From Argopecten irradians (lineage: Eukaryota > Mollusca > Bivalvia > Pectinida > Pectinidae), in the NCBI RefSeq assembly GCF_041381155.1, contig NC_091137.1:21621655-21685654 (forward strand): a stretch of DNA of 64,000 nucleotides, written 5' to 3'. The notes under the pieces are model-generated. The model had not been told where the DNA came from, ran no database searches, and was given only the letters and a program-made list of their open reading frames with translations. Of the stretch, positions 1-13,300 are shown one piece after another. Positions within the stretch are counted from its first letter, which is position 1; the number at the start of each line of letters is the position of its first letter. The position numbers and the translations under genes are program-made.

Positions 1-517
1 GAACTAGCCTGCAAAATCACTATTATATGCGATCATTTTAGCAAGACGCTTTCAAACAAACGCCTAAATTGCAAGTCTAGTTTCATATGTCATTTCTTGA
101 CCACATCAGACATTGGACAGAAATTTCCTTTTAGCATTAAAATATCCTTTTAGCATTAAATGTCATTTAAGTCACCTTATTATATCACTTAAATTAATAT
201 AAGAAAGTAATATCCTTCCATCACTGTCGGACCCGGTGGACATGGTTAAAGTGAATTTACAGATAGTTGTCCAACCCAAAAGCATGCTTTATGCTTTCCA
301 TTCATGAATGCTATTCATCACATATAACACAGGCAAAGGTAATTCTATGTTGCCATTGTCTATATTGGATTTGTCATGGTTGAATGCACATTGGTAGAGT
401 TACCTGAGCTCATAGACAAAGGCAAAAAATTGGCTTATATAAGAAATAAAAGGGTACTTTATTAGCAAAAAGGCTTGCTATGTTTTAAGTTAGAGATAAG
501 CCTCAAACTGTACATGT

Positions 518-588
518 ACAATATGTTGGAGAAAGAACAGATCTCGGTCCTGACGGGCATCGATACAGTTCTTTCTCCAACATATTGT
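518..588. repeat. Perfect 21-bp inverted repeat with 29-nt loop
   Basis: Arms 518-538 and 568-588 are exact reverse complements (core ATATGTTGGAGAAAGAAC). The loop 539-567 is GC-richer than its surroundings. It could be a folded-back transposon end or a transcribed hairpin; the function is unknown. Confidence 0.85.
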
Positions 589-1364
589 AAAGTTTTCGGC
601 TATCTCCATAACTTACAAGAAAATCACACAGACTCTTACATTCACTGACACATTTATCATACAATTTTTCTTAGATATACATCTGTTAATAATTAAAAGA
701 TGTAAAGCAGTTTACATGCACTCCTAATTCATAAAGTTTAAATTCCATAGTTTAAACCCATATATACAGTCAATCTTACTATACGCATGCAATCACTTAC
801 ACATTGGGACATAAAAATAAGATAAGATTTAGAAAAAGGATGAAGTTAAGAGCATTGAAAGTCCTGTTGAAACAGTTTTATATACAGAATAAATGAAATA
901 TGAAAAAAGGCGCGATAGAGAAAAAAAGAAAGGAAGATGGAAAACCCCTAAATATTTTCTATGCCAACACGTTGGCAGGGGGAGTTGGGTTGAAAACGTA
1001 AATGTAAAGATGTAAAGGTTACAAGGACTATATGAATATACATATGACAGAGGGAAAATATCAATTGCAACAACTGAATACAATAAATAAACATATCTTA
1101 ACCAAATAGTTGTATTATCTTTTCCCACTTCTTTCACTCATTTAAAAACTTATGTTTTATAAGCTGGCCTTTCTTGTTGGTAAATTATTTTTGTTCTTTA
1201 TTAATCTACAAAAGAGTACAGAAAAGATGGAATATTTAAAGATTTATGTAAACATCGGCACCTATAAATGTACTGCTTTAAAAGCAAAATAATTTGATTG
1301 CCAACTTTGAAGGCTGGACTATTGTTATTATCTAGCTTACCAAATAACAGAGTACCCAGTATGT

Positions 1365-1655
1365 TTATATATAATTATTTATTGTAAAAGGAATACAAAG
1401 TGTAACCAACACCTCATCTAGAATTTTGAGAAAATTTTGTACCTCGTCACACTCCCAAAATAAATGCACAGTTGTTTCTCTTTCACAATTGCAAATATTA
1501 TATTTTGACACAAGTGGTATTGAATTGCTTTTATGTACATATGTTTTACCAACACATATCTCATTATTCATTGGAAACACAAAGGGAGTAAAAATATTGT
1601 ATGAATTATTAAATACCAAAGAAACACTATTAGCAAGGGAAAATGTGAAGAACAC
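1365..1655 (-). mobile_element. LINE reverse-transcriptase C-terminal fragment (zf-RVT-like)
   Basis: The minus-strand frame contains ICNCERETTVHLFWECDEV, the Cys-Cys-His-Cys finger and HLFWEC motif found at the C-terminus of several LINE reverse transcriptases. Only about 95 residues remain, so this is a dead fragment in an intron of the MBD5-like gene. Confidence 0.65.
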
Positions 1656-1804
1656 TTATGCGAAGAATATTATGGTGAAGATTGAATTTCTATTTATACT
1701 CTTCCTTATATACAAGAAGAAAGTTTTTGAGCTTATATCTTTTACAAAAATCACTAATGAGATACACACCTTTTTCATGCCAGTTTCATGCCCCAATGTT
1801 TATT

Positions 1805-3510
1805 AGCCCACCATCATCAGATGGTGGGCTATTCAAATCGCTTTTTGTCCGTGGTCCGTGGTCCGTCCGTCCGTACCTCCGTCCGTCCGTCTGTTAACAA
1901 TTCTTGTTATCGCTATTTCTCAGAAAGTACCGAAGGGATCTGTCTCACATTTCATATGTAGGTTCCCCTAGGGCCCTAGTTGTGCATATTGCATTTTGGG
2001 ACCAATCGGTCAACAAGATGGCCGCCAGGCAGCCATCTTGGATTTTGATAGTTAAAGTTTGTTATCGCTATTTCTCAGAAAGTACTTAAGGGATCTTTCT
2101 CAAATTTCATATGTAGGTTCCTCTAGGGCCCTAGTTGTGCATATTGTATTTTGGGACCAATCGGTCAAAAAGATGGCCGCCAGGCAGCCTTCTTGGATTT
2201 TGCCCACCATCACTGGTGCTTCAAATCGCTTTTTGTCGTGGCCGTGTCGTCCTTCCTCCGCCTTCTCGTCGTCGTCGTCGTCTTCCTCCGTCGTCCTCTC
2301 CTAAAAGTTATCGCATTTCAAAAGTACTGAAGGGATCTGTCTCGTATTTCATATGTAGGTTCCCCTAGGGCCCTAGTTGTGCATATTGTTTTGGGACCAA
2401 TCGGTCAACAAGATGGCCGCCAGGCAGCCATCTTGGATTTTGATAGTTAAAGTTTGTTATCGCTATTTCTCAGAAAGTACTTAAGGGATCTTTCTCAAAT
2501 TTCATATGTAGGTTCCTCTAGGGCCCTAGTTGTGCATATTGTATTTTGGGACCAATCGGTCAAAAAGATGGCCGCCAGGCAGCCTTCTTGGATTTTGATA
2601 GTTAAAGTTTGTTATCGCTATTTCTCAGAAAGTACAGAAGGGATCTGTCTCAAATTTCATATGTAGGTTCCCCTTAGTTTGCGTTTATTTATTTGACTGG
2701 CCCAGACCTTGGATTTTGATAGTTAAGTTTGTTATCGCTATTTCTCAGAAAGTACAGAAGGGATCTGTCTCAAATTTCATATGTAGGTTCCCCTAGGGCC
2801 CTAGTTGTGCATATTGCATTTTGGGACTAATCGGTCAACAAGATGGCCGCCAGGCAGCCATCTTGGATTTTGATAGTTAAAGTTTGTTATTGCTATTTCT
2901 CAGAAAGTACTGAAGGGATCTGTCTCAAATTTCTTATGTAGGTTGCCCTATAGGGCCCTAGTTGTGCATATTGCATTTTTGGACCTATCGGTCAACAAGA
3001 TGGCCGCCAGGCAGCCATCTTGGATTTTGATAGTTAAAGTTTGTTATCGCGATATCTCACAAACTACTGAAGGGATCTTTCTCAAATTTCATATGTAGGT
3101 TCCCCTAGGGCTCTAGCTGTGCATAATGCGTTTTTGGACCAATCGGTCAACAAAATGGCCGCCAGGCTGCCATCTTGGATTTTGATAGTTAAAGATTGTT
3201 ATCACTATTTCTCAGAAAGTATTGAATGAATCTGTCTCAAATTTCTTATATAGGTTCCCCTAGGGCCCTAGTTGTGCATATTTCGATTTGGGACCGATCG
3301 ATCAACAAGATGGACGCCAAGCACCCATCTTGGATTTTGATAGTTGAAGTTTGTTACTGCTGTGTCTCAGAAAGTACTGAAGCAATCTGTCTCAAATTTT
3401 ATATGTAGTATGTTTGCAAAAGTTTTAAAAGCAGAGAAAAGATCCCTCTTTACATTGTCAGACATAGATTATTCATTGGTGGGCGCCAAGATCCCTCTGG
3501 GATCTCTTGT
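1805..3510 (+). mobile_element. Pearl/Helentron-like non-autonomous element with ~155-160-bp core repeats
   Basis: Left end: a perfect 10-bp stem (AGCCCACCAT / ATGGTGGGCT, 1805-1830), then CGCTTTTTGTCCGTGG and a CCGT/CCGTCTG microsatellite. Core: about nine partly degraded units containing GTTATCGCTATTTCTCAGAA, CTAGGGCCCTAGTTGTGCAT and CAAGATGGCCGCCAGGCAGC. Right end: GGGCGCCAAG and a short stem AGATCCC-TCT-GGGATCT (3489-3505). A second, related left end with a TCG-rich run lies inside at about 2203-2310. This architecture matches published bivalve pearl/HINE repeats as I know them. Confidence 0.75.
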
Positions 3511-3733
3511 ATTGTTATTATACCAGACTTGGTATACCAAAATATGTTAAAAACTAATTAAGAAACTGAAAAGTTCTTTATATAGGCAGATGAGCATTAA
3601 GACCTGTTGGGCTCCTTGCATAATATACAGCTTCATTATTAAGTTTTTAACAAATACCTTAGATATTTTTAGTTAATTCTATTTGAGTTCATTGTGAAAC
3701 ATATTGATCAGTGTTACTTTGTTTTACTTTCAG

Positions 3734-6700
3734 AAAGCAAGGGGAAGAAGAAAAAGGGAAGAAGTGGCAGCCAAAATCCATATGACCGCCTCCTAGTCTC
3801 TGAGCTTTTGGCACAGAGGGAAAAGCTTAAAAATTCTGCACTTCAGGCTGCCAACAAGGAGAAAATTACCAGTCCCAGCACCTCAGAATCTCTGACATCA
3901 GGAATGAATAAGACTAGCCAGTGTGAATTGAATGAAGGTGGACAGAGCGCAGGTGATCCCATCATTGAACAGTTACCAGATCACAAACAGGACAGTAAAT
4001 CACCGGGTGCTGCAAGTGATGTATCACATGTGAAATCCGGGTCATCTTGTAGTGATCCCAGTGATGATCTTGGGCCGATCAGTTCAAGTAAGGTGGTAAA
4101 GCTAGACTTCAGTCAAAGTGATCAGGACAGTTGTGGTGGTCATCCCGGGTCCAGTATACCTACAGACAGTAGTTCTGGACACACAGGTCACTTTCTACAA
4201 CACCAGAATCAGCTGACTGTTCAGACAGTGTTCTCTCAAGAACATCTCAAGGAACAAGTATTTATTCAGCAATCTCCTACTAACCCATTGCGGAGCTCAC
4301 CTGGCTATGGATTCATTCCCCCAAACCATACTCTCCCTTGTGGCAACTATGGTTCTAACATCCAGTGTGGAAGTTCTCCTGTCAATGTTCCACAGAATAT
4401 GGGTATGGTTGTACAAGGTGTTCACCAGTCCAACTTTCCTGTGTATCAGGTCCAGAATACATCCAGTAGATTCATGAGCCAACAGCTTGATCAAAACCAT
4501 ATCATGGCTGGCCCGCCATATCACATTAATGCTATGCACGGTATGGGGTTCGGAGGGCGGTCTCCATTTAGTGTAAGTCCCCAACAATCAATGTATCCTT
4601 CACCTAACCCTGTGTTTCAGTCTGTTGACCCTATATGGACAGAAAAAAAGAAGAACAAACCTAAGAAATCAAAAGCAAAAAAGGAGAAACAAAAGGTGAA
4701 CAGTGTATTTGAAAGTGATACCCCTCCCCCAAATGTTGATGTCAGTCAACTTCATGATCAGGGAAGAGGACCTATTCCAAAAGTCAAATCATCTTCATCA
4801 TTTCTAGAAAATCCAACAGCTTTTTTGGCGGAACAGACAGCCCTAATTAGTAATTCTATGACATCTACGCTTTCTAGTCCAACTTGTTCGACAGGCAATA
4901 CGTCTGAAGGTACTTCTACTTCTGTCAGTAAAGATGGAAAAAATGACACTGTTGATGGTGAGGTTATCGTGAAGGCCAAAGCTTTGTCTCAGGCATCCTC
5001 CAGTTCGGTGATGAACACAACTAGCATTTCATTTCCAAATCCCATATTTACCTCGACACAAGCATTAGCATCACTATGTGGAGGCTCAGTTTCTAAAGAA
5101 TCTTCTTCATTTATCAAACCTCCACAGCATCCACTGGAGAATACCAGAATATTTCTGAAGTTACCCAACACAGGATCTGAATCACATATGCAACTCCCTG
5201 ACACCAATCAGGATATGTTCACTAAGGACCGTTGTGAATCTCTGTCGCCAGACTCGGGCAGTGAAAGTTTGGTGTTTACAGAGACAATCACACCAAGCTC
5301 TGTTGTTCACCACACACCATCAAACACTGAGGAAGACAGTGAGAGTAAAAGTAATCCACAAACAAAAGACAAAACGTTCCACATGGATAAAACTGTAGTT
5401 ACATCACAATCTCTAAATATACCCGGTCACAATGTGTTGGTGCCGGGTAAAACTGGGAATAATGACCAGGAGAAAACAGGAGATAACAACCTGACGAGTG
5501 GATCAAGATTTAACAGGAATACTGGGACAAACCTGATACAGCAGATGCTGGGACATCAGAGTGCAACAGAATTTCCGGCCAGTAATCTGTTGTCAGCTGC
5601 CGCCAGGGCACAAATGGTACAACAACAACAACACAACCACATGAACATCATGATTAACCAACAACAACCTGTTCCTAATATTCAGATCAGTCAGTCATTT
5701 CCAATGGGCATTAACCCCGGACCTGTAGGGGTGGACGGAAAACTAGTCCCTACCTCCACTTTGATCGGAGCAGAAGGCAATCAGTTACTGGTCAGTCAAA
5801 GTTTACCTGGTGGTCAAGGTAGTGTCAGCAATCCATCACAATCAACTAGTATTGTGTCTACACTACAAGGCCAGCCCTCAACAGATAGTACTTCATCATC
5901 AGCCACTCCACTTGGTAAAAGCCACAGTGGTGCTGAACCAGACTCAGATACTACAAGCACAGATACAATTTCAAAAATCCTAGCACAACCAGTGAATGGT
6001 ATCAACACAACAGCATTACTTAAACAAGGTCATTTTGATGGTAATTTGATGAAGCATCTTGGCAGTTTGCCTGCACAGTCTATGATGGGACAGACTGGTA
6101 TGAATTCCTTAGAGCATGTTCAAGCTAATAGTGTTAACACACCTATGCCACCTATATCCCTGCCTCTGGTCACAGCTGTGACCAACTCGCTCACACAAGT
6201 TATTCCAGCAATAGGAACCAACGGGTCACAGAACCTTCTCAGTCAGCAGGCTATGATGAATCTGTTCAACAACCTGGGAATCAACACAATGCAAAATAGC
6301 TCTGCAAATGGTCAAGGTGCCCAAATGTTGTTGACAGGTCAGGTGCTTCCACAAGATAATATGTCCGTTCTTGTGAACAACGCAGTTGGCCAAAATACCT
6401 ATCTCAACGGCATGAATCAGTCCAACTTCCCGCGTTTCATTGGTTGTAACAACCTTACACAGAACGTTGACATGGGCAATATGGTCCAGGGCCAACGTAA
6501 TCTGATTGATCCAAATCTTCTCAATAAAGCTGGATCAACAATGACACAGTTGATAACATCAGAACATCAAGGATGTGCCATGCAAATGAAATCAGCCATG
6601 GCATCACAACCTGATGACCTTCAAGATCAAGTCAACAAGATGCAGATGCCATGTGAACAGGTGCTTCCTTCTGCAACTTCTACATCGGGCCAGATGGTGC

Positions 6701-9700
6701 TACTCCCAAATGTACAAATGCCGTTGTTGCAAGTGCTGAGTGCCAACCAGTTGTCTGCAGCCTCTAATCCTACTATGCTGGAAAAGACACCTGGCTGTAA
6801 CATCCAACAACAGCCCTACCCAATACAGAGCCAGGCTGATATACAAGCACTGATTGGTCAGCTTCAGGCAGGTCTCACCCAGGTGGGCACACCTCTGAAC
6901 ATGATGAACGTCCAACAGGTGTGGAACAACCTGACCACGGGCAGCAACCTGACTGCAATGCAACTGCAGACCTTGCAGCTTCAACAACAGTTACTACAAC
7001 AGATTCAGCAGCTACAAGGGATGCAGACCCTTATCAGTCAGTTTAACATGCAGAGTAACCCAAGTAACCCGATCAGTAGTGTGGCTAACAAGACTGCCAC
7101 CACCACAGTCAGCAATGGCCTGTCAGCTGTAGCCATAACTACAGGAAATAATACAGACACCTGTCTTACCATGGATGGCAAAACTTTTCTCACTCATCAG
7201 GTGACAGGAGGAGAAAGCATTGTTCTGCCTGTGAGAACAGATGTAACTGTGCCAGATCTTAAGACGGACATACCAACATCAAGAGTTGTGAGCAATACAG
7301 TTAATAAATCCGACTCTTTTGATACTGCATTTAAGAGAGAAGAAGCCCAAATAAGTGAAAGTGAAGATGGCAAGCCTAATGTGAGTTCTTCAGTACTGGA
7401 ATGTAATAGTTCACTTTCTTCAGACATGCTGCCAAGTGTACAAACATCTGAAGTGCCAACTTCTACTGCTGCATCTTTCTGCAGTACACAGTCCACTCAA
7501 TCAACTGCAAGTGTCGAGGCCTGCCATTCTGTCCTCTCTTGCACTGGTAGCCATAAGATGTCCGCAGATGATTCTATCAATGGTACACAGTGCTCACTTG
7601 TTACAACTTCTTGCATCACAGACCAGGACCTGTCTCCTCAAAGTAGCAATAATTCATCTGTTTCTGTCAATTCCAATAAAGCAGAAGATTGCAGTGCTTT
7701 GGATGAGAATATGGATATCTCGGATAAAACTGTATTGCAATGTAAACCATCAACATCAACAGAGAAGCAGTCCAGTTGTGACAGAATGTCTGACAGTAGA
7801 ATCTCAGTCTCACCCAGGTCATCAGAATCAGTGGTTAAACAGACTCCAAACAAAGACACGTCATGTCATTCCACCTCTAAATGTGAAGATTTCCTCCAAA
7901 ATTCAAGTACTAAAGTTAGCAAGGATTCCTCTCCAAGTACGACACCACAGATTGCAGACCCATGTAGAATATCAGACTCCTCAAATCTAGAAATCAGGGA
8001 TGGAATCCAGGAAAATCACCCACGTCCTCAATTAGGTACTGTGTCCTCAACAGTTGGAGCCATCAACAAGACGGACAAGATTCGTCCAAAATCTAGTCCA
8101 GAACATGATCCCAGCATCGCTGAGAAACCAAAAGAGGCTAACCTTCCCTCAGATGTTGCAACCAAGTCTGACCTTGGTCACCGGGTCGAGGTCAACTTCT
8201 TCCAAGCCAACCATCTACTGAACACGGTGGAGCTCTCCAGTGAACGTGCTCAGAAAGCTGCTGATGCTCTCACTCTCGTCAACAGAGCGAGCAAGCGATC
8301 ACGCGAGATAGACACAGACTCCTATGATGATGGTATGTAAAAGATTATGTTATTGAAGATTCCTTATTGATAAAAATAATGTTAAAATATGTCTTCAAAT
8401 AATAATAAATTTGACCGAGACTTATTATGATCTCAAAATATGGAATCTGTACAAATTCTATAGCTGTGCCAATTTCATTTAAAAACCATAATTCTGTAGC
8501 ATATCTAAATCTATCAATATTGAAAATATCATATCATCTACAGTGTAATTTCCCGAAACGGAACGTTCTCAAAACCGATCACCTCTATTATTTACCTATG
8601 TAGTTGTCAGATAACGTAAATTATCTGTATGAAGAAACCAGAGCCATGTATTGTTTTATCATATAATGCCCGGCATTGACTAATCATCGTGTAAATAGAC
8701 CATATTTAATTTGATTCTTGACGTAACCGGAAGTGATCTGCAGTATGTAGGTTAGGTAATTCAGGCGAGAACATCCCCAAGAATATTCACGCAACTAACT
8801 ATGTTTATAAGCGGTAACAAAGTCAAGATTGTTGTAATCTATTCCTTTTAATCGTATGATTTTCTCTTTTGTGATAACATTTACATTAACAATTAATATC
8901 TGTCGGTTATAATGAACACTGGGCAGTATAGTGTAGTGTAGAAAACGACTTCTGATCAATAAAATCCAGATCGTAATGATCAATATTCAGTTCACTTCTC
9001 CAAACCGAACCCTCTCTAAAATGGCCGAAATTTTATGCACCGACCATGATCGGTTTAGGGAAGTTCCATTGTAGTATGGGGGACAATTGGTAACCATTTA
9101 ATTATTCACTATAGCAGAATAATTCATAATTGTTTTGTCCAGCATGTCAGTATAGTGGAATATTATTACATTATACAGAGGACAGTTCCTCATCAGAGAT
9201 GTCCCCTTCTTCCTACCCACACAACTTCACTACGGGCGACCTAGTATGGGGACAGATCAGAGGCTTCCCATCCTGGCCTGGCAAGGTCGTGGACGAGAAA
9301 GAAGTGAAGGAAGGCCACACACCTGATGCTGGCAAGGTAAACTTACACATACACCAATACTTCTATCCTCAGTGAAAATGACTGTCATCGGCGCTAACAT
9401 TTGTGTTTGACAAAGTTATTCACATCCGCATTTGGTCAAGTTACTTCTGTATCAGTCAGTACACATAAACAAAGATAAAAACGGGCATTCAATATTTGGG
9501 AGGTTGGGGTAGAAAACCCAGAAATTTGAGAATTTGCAATTAAATTCTCTTTTGACAATATTAATCACATCCAATTGAACTGAAACTTTTGTCAGGTTTT
9601 GTCAGAACACATGAGCAAAGACATTGTTAATATTGAAGGACTTAAGATTTGATTTACAGCTACAAAAGAAACAAAATAATTTGTGTTACCTCTTGGTTTC

Positions 9701-10317
9701 AGTGCTGGGTGCAGTGGTTTGGCGACCACACATTCACAGAGGTTGAACCAGACAAACTGAAAAGTCTGTCCGAGGGTCTGGAGGCACACCACCGTGCAAG
9801 GAAAAAGTACAGAAAGTAAGGCCAGAAAGTCACATCATTGACAGCAAATCTTGGTTGAAAAAACCTTTTTACTGCACGGTTCTTTTTTGAAGAACCTTGT
9901 ACTATTTGTATGACTTGGATGGCTTAACCTGTTAGAATTTAGGAGGTATATGTTGAGCCTCATTAGCATTTTAAAATGAGCATTTTAAAATGACATTTTA
10001 AAATGTCACAAATGTTTCAGGATATTGTTAAGTTCATAGTTGGTGTACTAAGGTGTTGCTGTGTTTGGTTATCCTGTCAAATTGTATAACAAACTCTTTT
10101 TTTTCTTTTTTTTTTGTGATGAAATTTTGGAAATTCAATGAAAGTTTCATTCCAATTTTGTTTTTTTCTCAGGGGAAGAAAGATGAACTCAAACCTTGAG
10201 GCGGCTATTCATGAAGCCATGACTGAATTAGACAGGCAAGCACAAGAAACTGAGAATAAAATCCAGGCTAAGTCAGTCATTCGAGGCAAGACCAACAAAA
10301 AACGGAAGGTCAGATGA
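3734..10317 (+). CDS. MBD5: MBD5-like methyl-CpG-binding-domain family protein, 3' part of gene (4 exons)
   Basis: Exons 3734-8332, 9179-9336, 9703-9815 and 10173-10317 join in frame with GT-AG introns and end in TGA, giving about 1,670 residues. The first exon opens mid-codon after a good acceptor, so earlier exons, including the one for the MBD, must lie left of the window. The giant exon is low-complexity: rich in Ser, Gln, Asn and Met, with a Lys-rich patch (about 4648-4695) and Gln tracts (about 5617-5668 and 6970-7020). The last three exons encode a PWWP domain (GDLVWGQIRGFPSWPGKVV, then CWVQWFGDHTFTEVEPDKL) and a tail (SEGLEAHHRARKKYRK, NLEAAIHEAMTELD) that closely resembles the C-terminus of vertebrate MBD5 as I recall it. 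The tail ends in a basic NLS-like stretch. MBD5/6 proteins are nuclear chromatin factors linked to the PR-DUB (BAP1) complex. Family identity is strong; orthology to MBD5 rather than a shared MBD5/6 ancestor is inferred. Confidence 0.92.
8541..9071. mobile_element. TA-flanked MITE (pogo/Tigger-like ends) in an MBD5-like intron
   Basis: Ends CAGTGTAATTTCCCGAAACG and (reverse complement of the right end) CAATGGAACTTCCCTAAACC are imperfect inverted repeats. Both flanks are TA (8539-8540 and 9072-9073), consistent with a TA target duplication. There is no transposase ORF in its 531 bp. Confidence 0.7.
9179..9815 (+). CDS. MBD5: PWWP-domain exons of the MBD5-like gene
   Basis: Two exons (9179-9336 and 9703-9815) carry the PWWP fold. 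The first holds the GDLVWGQIRG strand and SWPGKVV, the family's PWWP signature variant (SWPG). The second begins exactly with CWVQWFGD, the next aromatic strand, followed by the acidic EVEPDKL segment. The phases agree: exon 8332 ends with one base of a codon completed by the first two bases at 9179, the break at 9336/9703 is between codons, and 9815/10173 splits a Lys codon. PWWP domains usually bind methylated histone lysine and DNA; the aromatic positions are present here. Confidence 0.92.
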
Positions 10318-13300
10318 CCATGTGGTTGTCTAGGTGGTGGAATTAACACTATTTAATCTCAAAGAAGTAGTTCTGCAGATATTTTACCCTAAATATTCAA
10401 TGTCTAAGCATTTGTAAGACAAATGTGAACATGTTTCAAAGTATGTGAGATGGAATTATAATGAAGACATAATATTGATTGTTGAATTATGATTTTGGAT
10501 TTAGAAATTTCATATCATGATGAGTTGGTTGATTACATAACCATATTTGTGATAGTTGAAAGTGAGATTACAATTGTGGGCCCTCGTTCTGGTTCCTGTG
10601 ACTTATAGAGATACCATAATGTATAGACATTTACAGTGTGTGTACAGTGTTACAAACCAGAAATGGTTAATTGATTTTCTGATCATGTGCTGCACAGTTA
10701 TAACAGTCATTGTATGTGGCCAGCATTATAGAGACAATTTACCTGGTACTTCCTTATTTATTTCCCCCTTCACATCAACTACAGCCATATTAATGTTGCA
10801 ATAGTGAGTAGAATATTTTATCAACTGATAATGAAATTTTCATGATTTGCTTATATATAGGACGAAAAGAAATCTATTCAGAAAAAAATGTTAAGATCTG
10901 CATTAGCAAAGTCAAATTATAGTAAAATTTATTTTCAATAGAATTGTAGACTATCATTAAAGAAACAAATCACACAAAATAAAGACCTTCTCATATTAAT
11001 TTCATTTTAAATATGGATTATCATGTTGAATTAAATCTTGTGCTTGCCAAACACTCCAGATTGCATAAAGAAACCCCAGTTTGTAAGACATCACTGCATG
11101 GTCAAAATTGTAAATGGTATGACCAAGGTGTACATAACAGCCCATTGAGAACACTGACTGCAAGTCCATTAGTAGATTAGAGTAGACCTACTATTTCTTA
11201 TATTTTGTGTTGATTGTCACAAAACCATAGCATTTGTTCCTGGTGCTTCAGGTTCTAACTGCAAAGATTGCTATGAAAATTTAAATATCAAATTGGTATA
11301 AACCTTGTTTGTTTTGTTATATATTTATTAATTGCTAAAACCTTAAAAGCATTTCATTGTTTTAAACATTGTAAATGATGTATGATTTTATTTGGAATTC
11401 TATTTTTTAGTAAATTTGCTTATTTAATTATTTGGTAGAACAATAACATGATCTTAAAGTGATTTCAGAAGTGAGAAACAATGAGTTACGATGGACTTGT
11501 GATTAATTTAAGTAATGCCTTTTGAAATATGAAATATTTCTTTGATATGACTAATTTTGTATATATACAACAGTGCTTTTCATCATCATGCTTACAGCTT
11601 AAATATCGTATATTCACTAGTGCTAATATCCTCAATATCATTTCATGAAATCTAGTTTAGGTAATAAAATGATGCAATGTTTTGTGTTTACAATGATAGA
11701 ATTTAGTAATTGCAAGGATACACTTTTAGTTATTATACCAGATTGTTTCAATAATTGGATATGCTATTAACATCAAAATCTGACATTCTATCACAATTTG
11801 TAGCTTTGTAATAATGAGTTTAATTTAAGATGATACTTTGAATTACCAGATGATTTCTAGTGCTGGTCTATGCTGTAGAATGATAGGTCATTCTAAATGA
11901 AATTGTCATTTAAAAGGCACCCTTGACTTGCACCAATTGTCTTTCTGTCAGTTTCTTTGTTTTATAAAAAAAGGTAATTCGAAGGGTTTTGAGGTAGTTT
12001 ATTTGGATTATGAATTTCAAAATCTCTATTGAAAGAAATTAAATGATAGCTTCTTACATAGATAATTTGATTGTTTCTCGCTTTATTAAAATATTTTCTT
12101 AATTATTATGCATTACAATGTACATGTAGTATTTTTACTGTATTACTGATAACATACCGTATTTTCCGGAGTATAAGTCGCAATTTTTTCCCTGAAAATA
12201 TGGAATGCGACAAATAACCAGTGTGACTTATCTGTGGACAAAAACCAAAATCTGACGATTTTTTTGCATTATTACGTCATGATTCTCGTGTGAAAATTGT
12301 AAGTATGTATGTATCTGGCCGCAAAACTAGAAACTACAACAGTGCATTATCATCATACATATAGAACTTGGGTGAATGTTTGGGCCAACTGGTTATTCTG
12401 TTTTCATGTTTATATTGTTTGGTACAAATTAAAGGTGGTTATGGGAATTAAATAATATAAATCTAAATCAATTTGTAGTAAGAGAGGAAGTCATATTTCC
12501 ATATCCCAGAGTTATCTGCCTTTCATATAGGTATTGATTGTTACATCATGTGTTTGTGAGTATCACATCATATGTTTAGACAAAACAATGTAATTTCTCT
12601 CACAAACTATTGATGTCACAATCAAAACCTACTTGGGCAGATGCACCTTGGTAATATACAAAGATGGAATATGAGTGTGAAAAATAAACAATACCATGAG
12701 TTTGGGAAGTTTCAGTTTTGTGTGACTGTAGTAAGCTATTACAGACAGTATCATTCTGATTAAGATTTAGATTCCTTATTCTCGTCCTTTAGGGAATCAG
12801 AGATCTCCTAGGTAATAGTGTGAGAATGAGGATATCTGTGTAATCAGATTGAGACTGTGTATATGTTCTTGTCATTCATATTTACACATTGAGCCCCATA
12901 TTTGGTCTCCAAAATGTTAAAAATACCATAAAATTACATGTTGGATTTTAAGATGGGATCGTGTCAAGAAGAAATAATGTAAAACAATGTTTTGGGATGT
13001 CTTTGGTGTGGAATAAACACTTTTTTTTCCACATCTTAGTTTTAATCAGCAGTAACATGCTGTAATACAGATCCAGTATTGATCTTGTAATGTTAGGATC
13101 ACAATTGTAATCACCATAAAAAAACCAATATTGTTATTTTAAGAAAAAATGCTTGCTTGTAGATTTATTGTTTTAGATAATGAACAGAAGTGCTCCTTTA
13201 CCTTAGTTGTTTTACTTTTGTGTAGATTGCCACAATAGCCGAGGGAAGAATTTTATGTTTCTTATAACATTGTTATCATTGGAGACTAGTGCCATATTAC

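Noticed and set aside
1426-1806. 126-codon plus-strand frame
   Set aside because: Antisense of the LINE zf-RVT-like fragment.
7197-7990. Frames overlapping the giant MBD5-like exon in other phases
   Set aside because: Shadows of a long low-complexity coding exon; the main frame continues into conserved PWWP exons.
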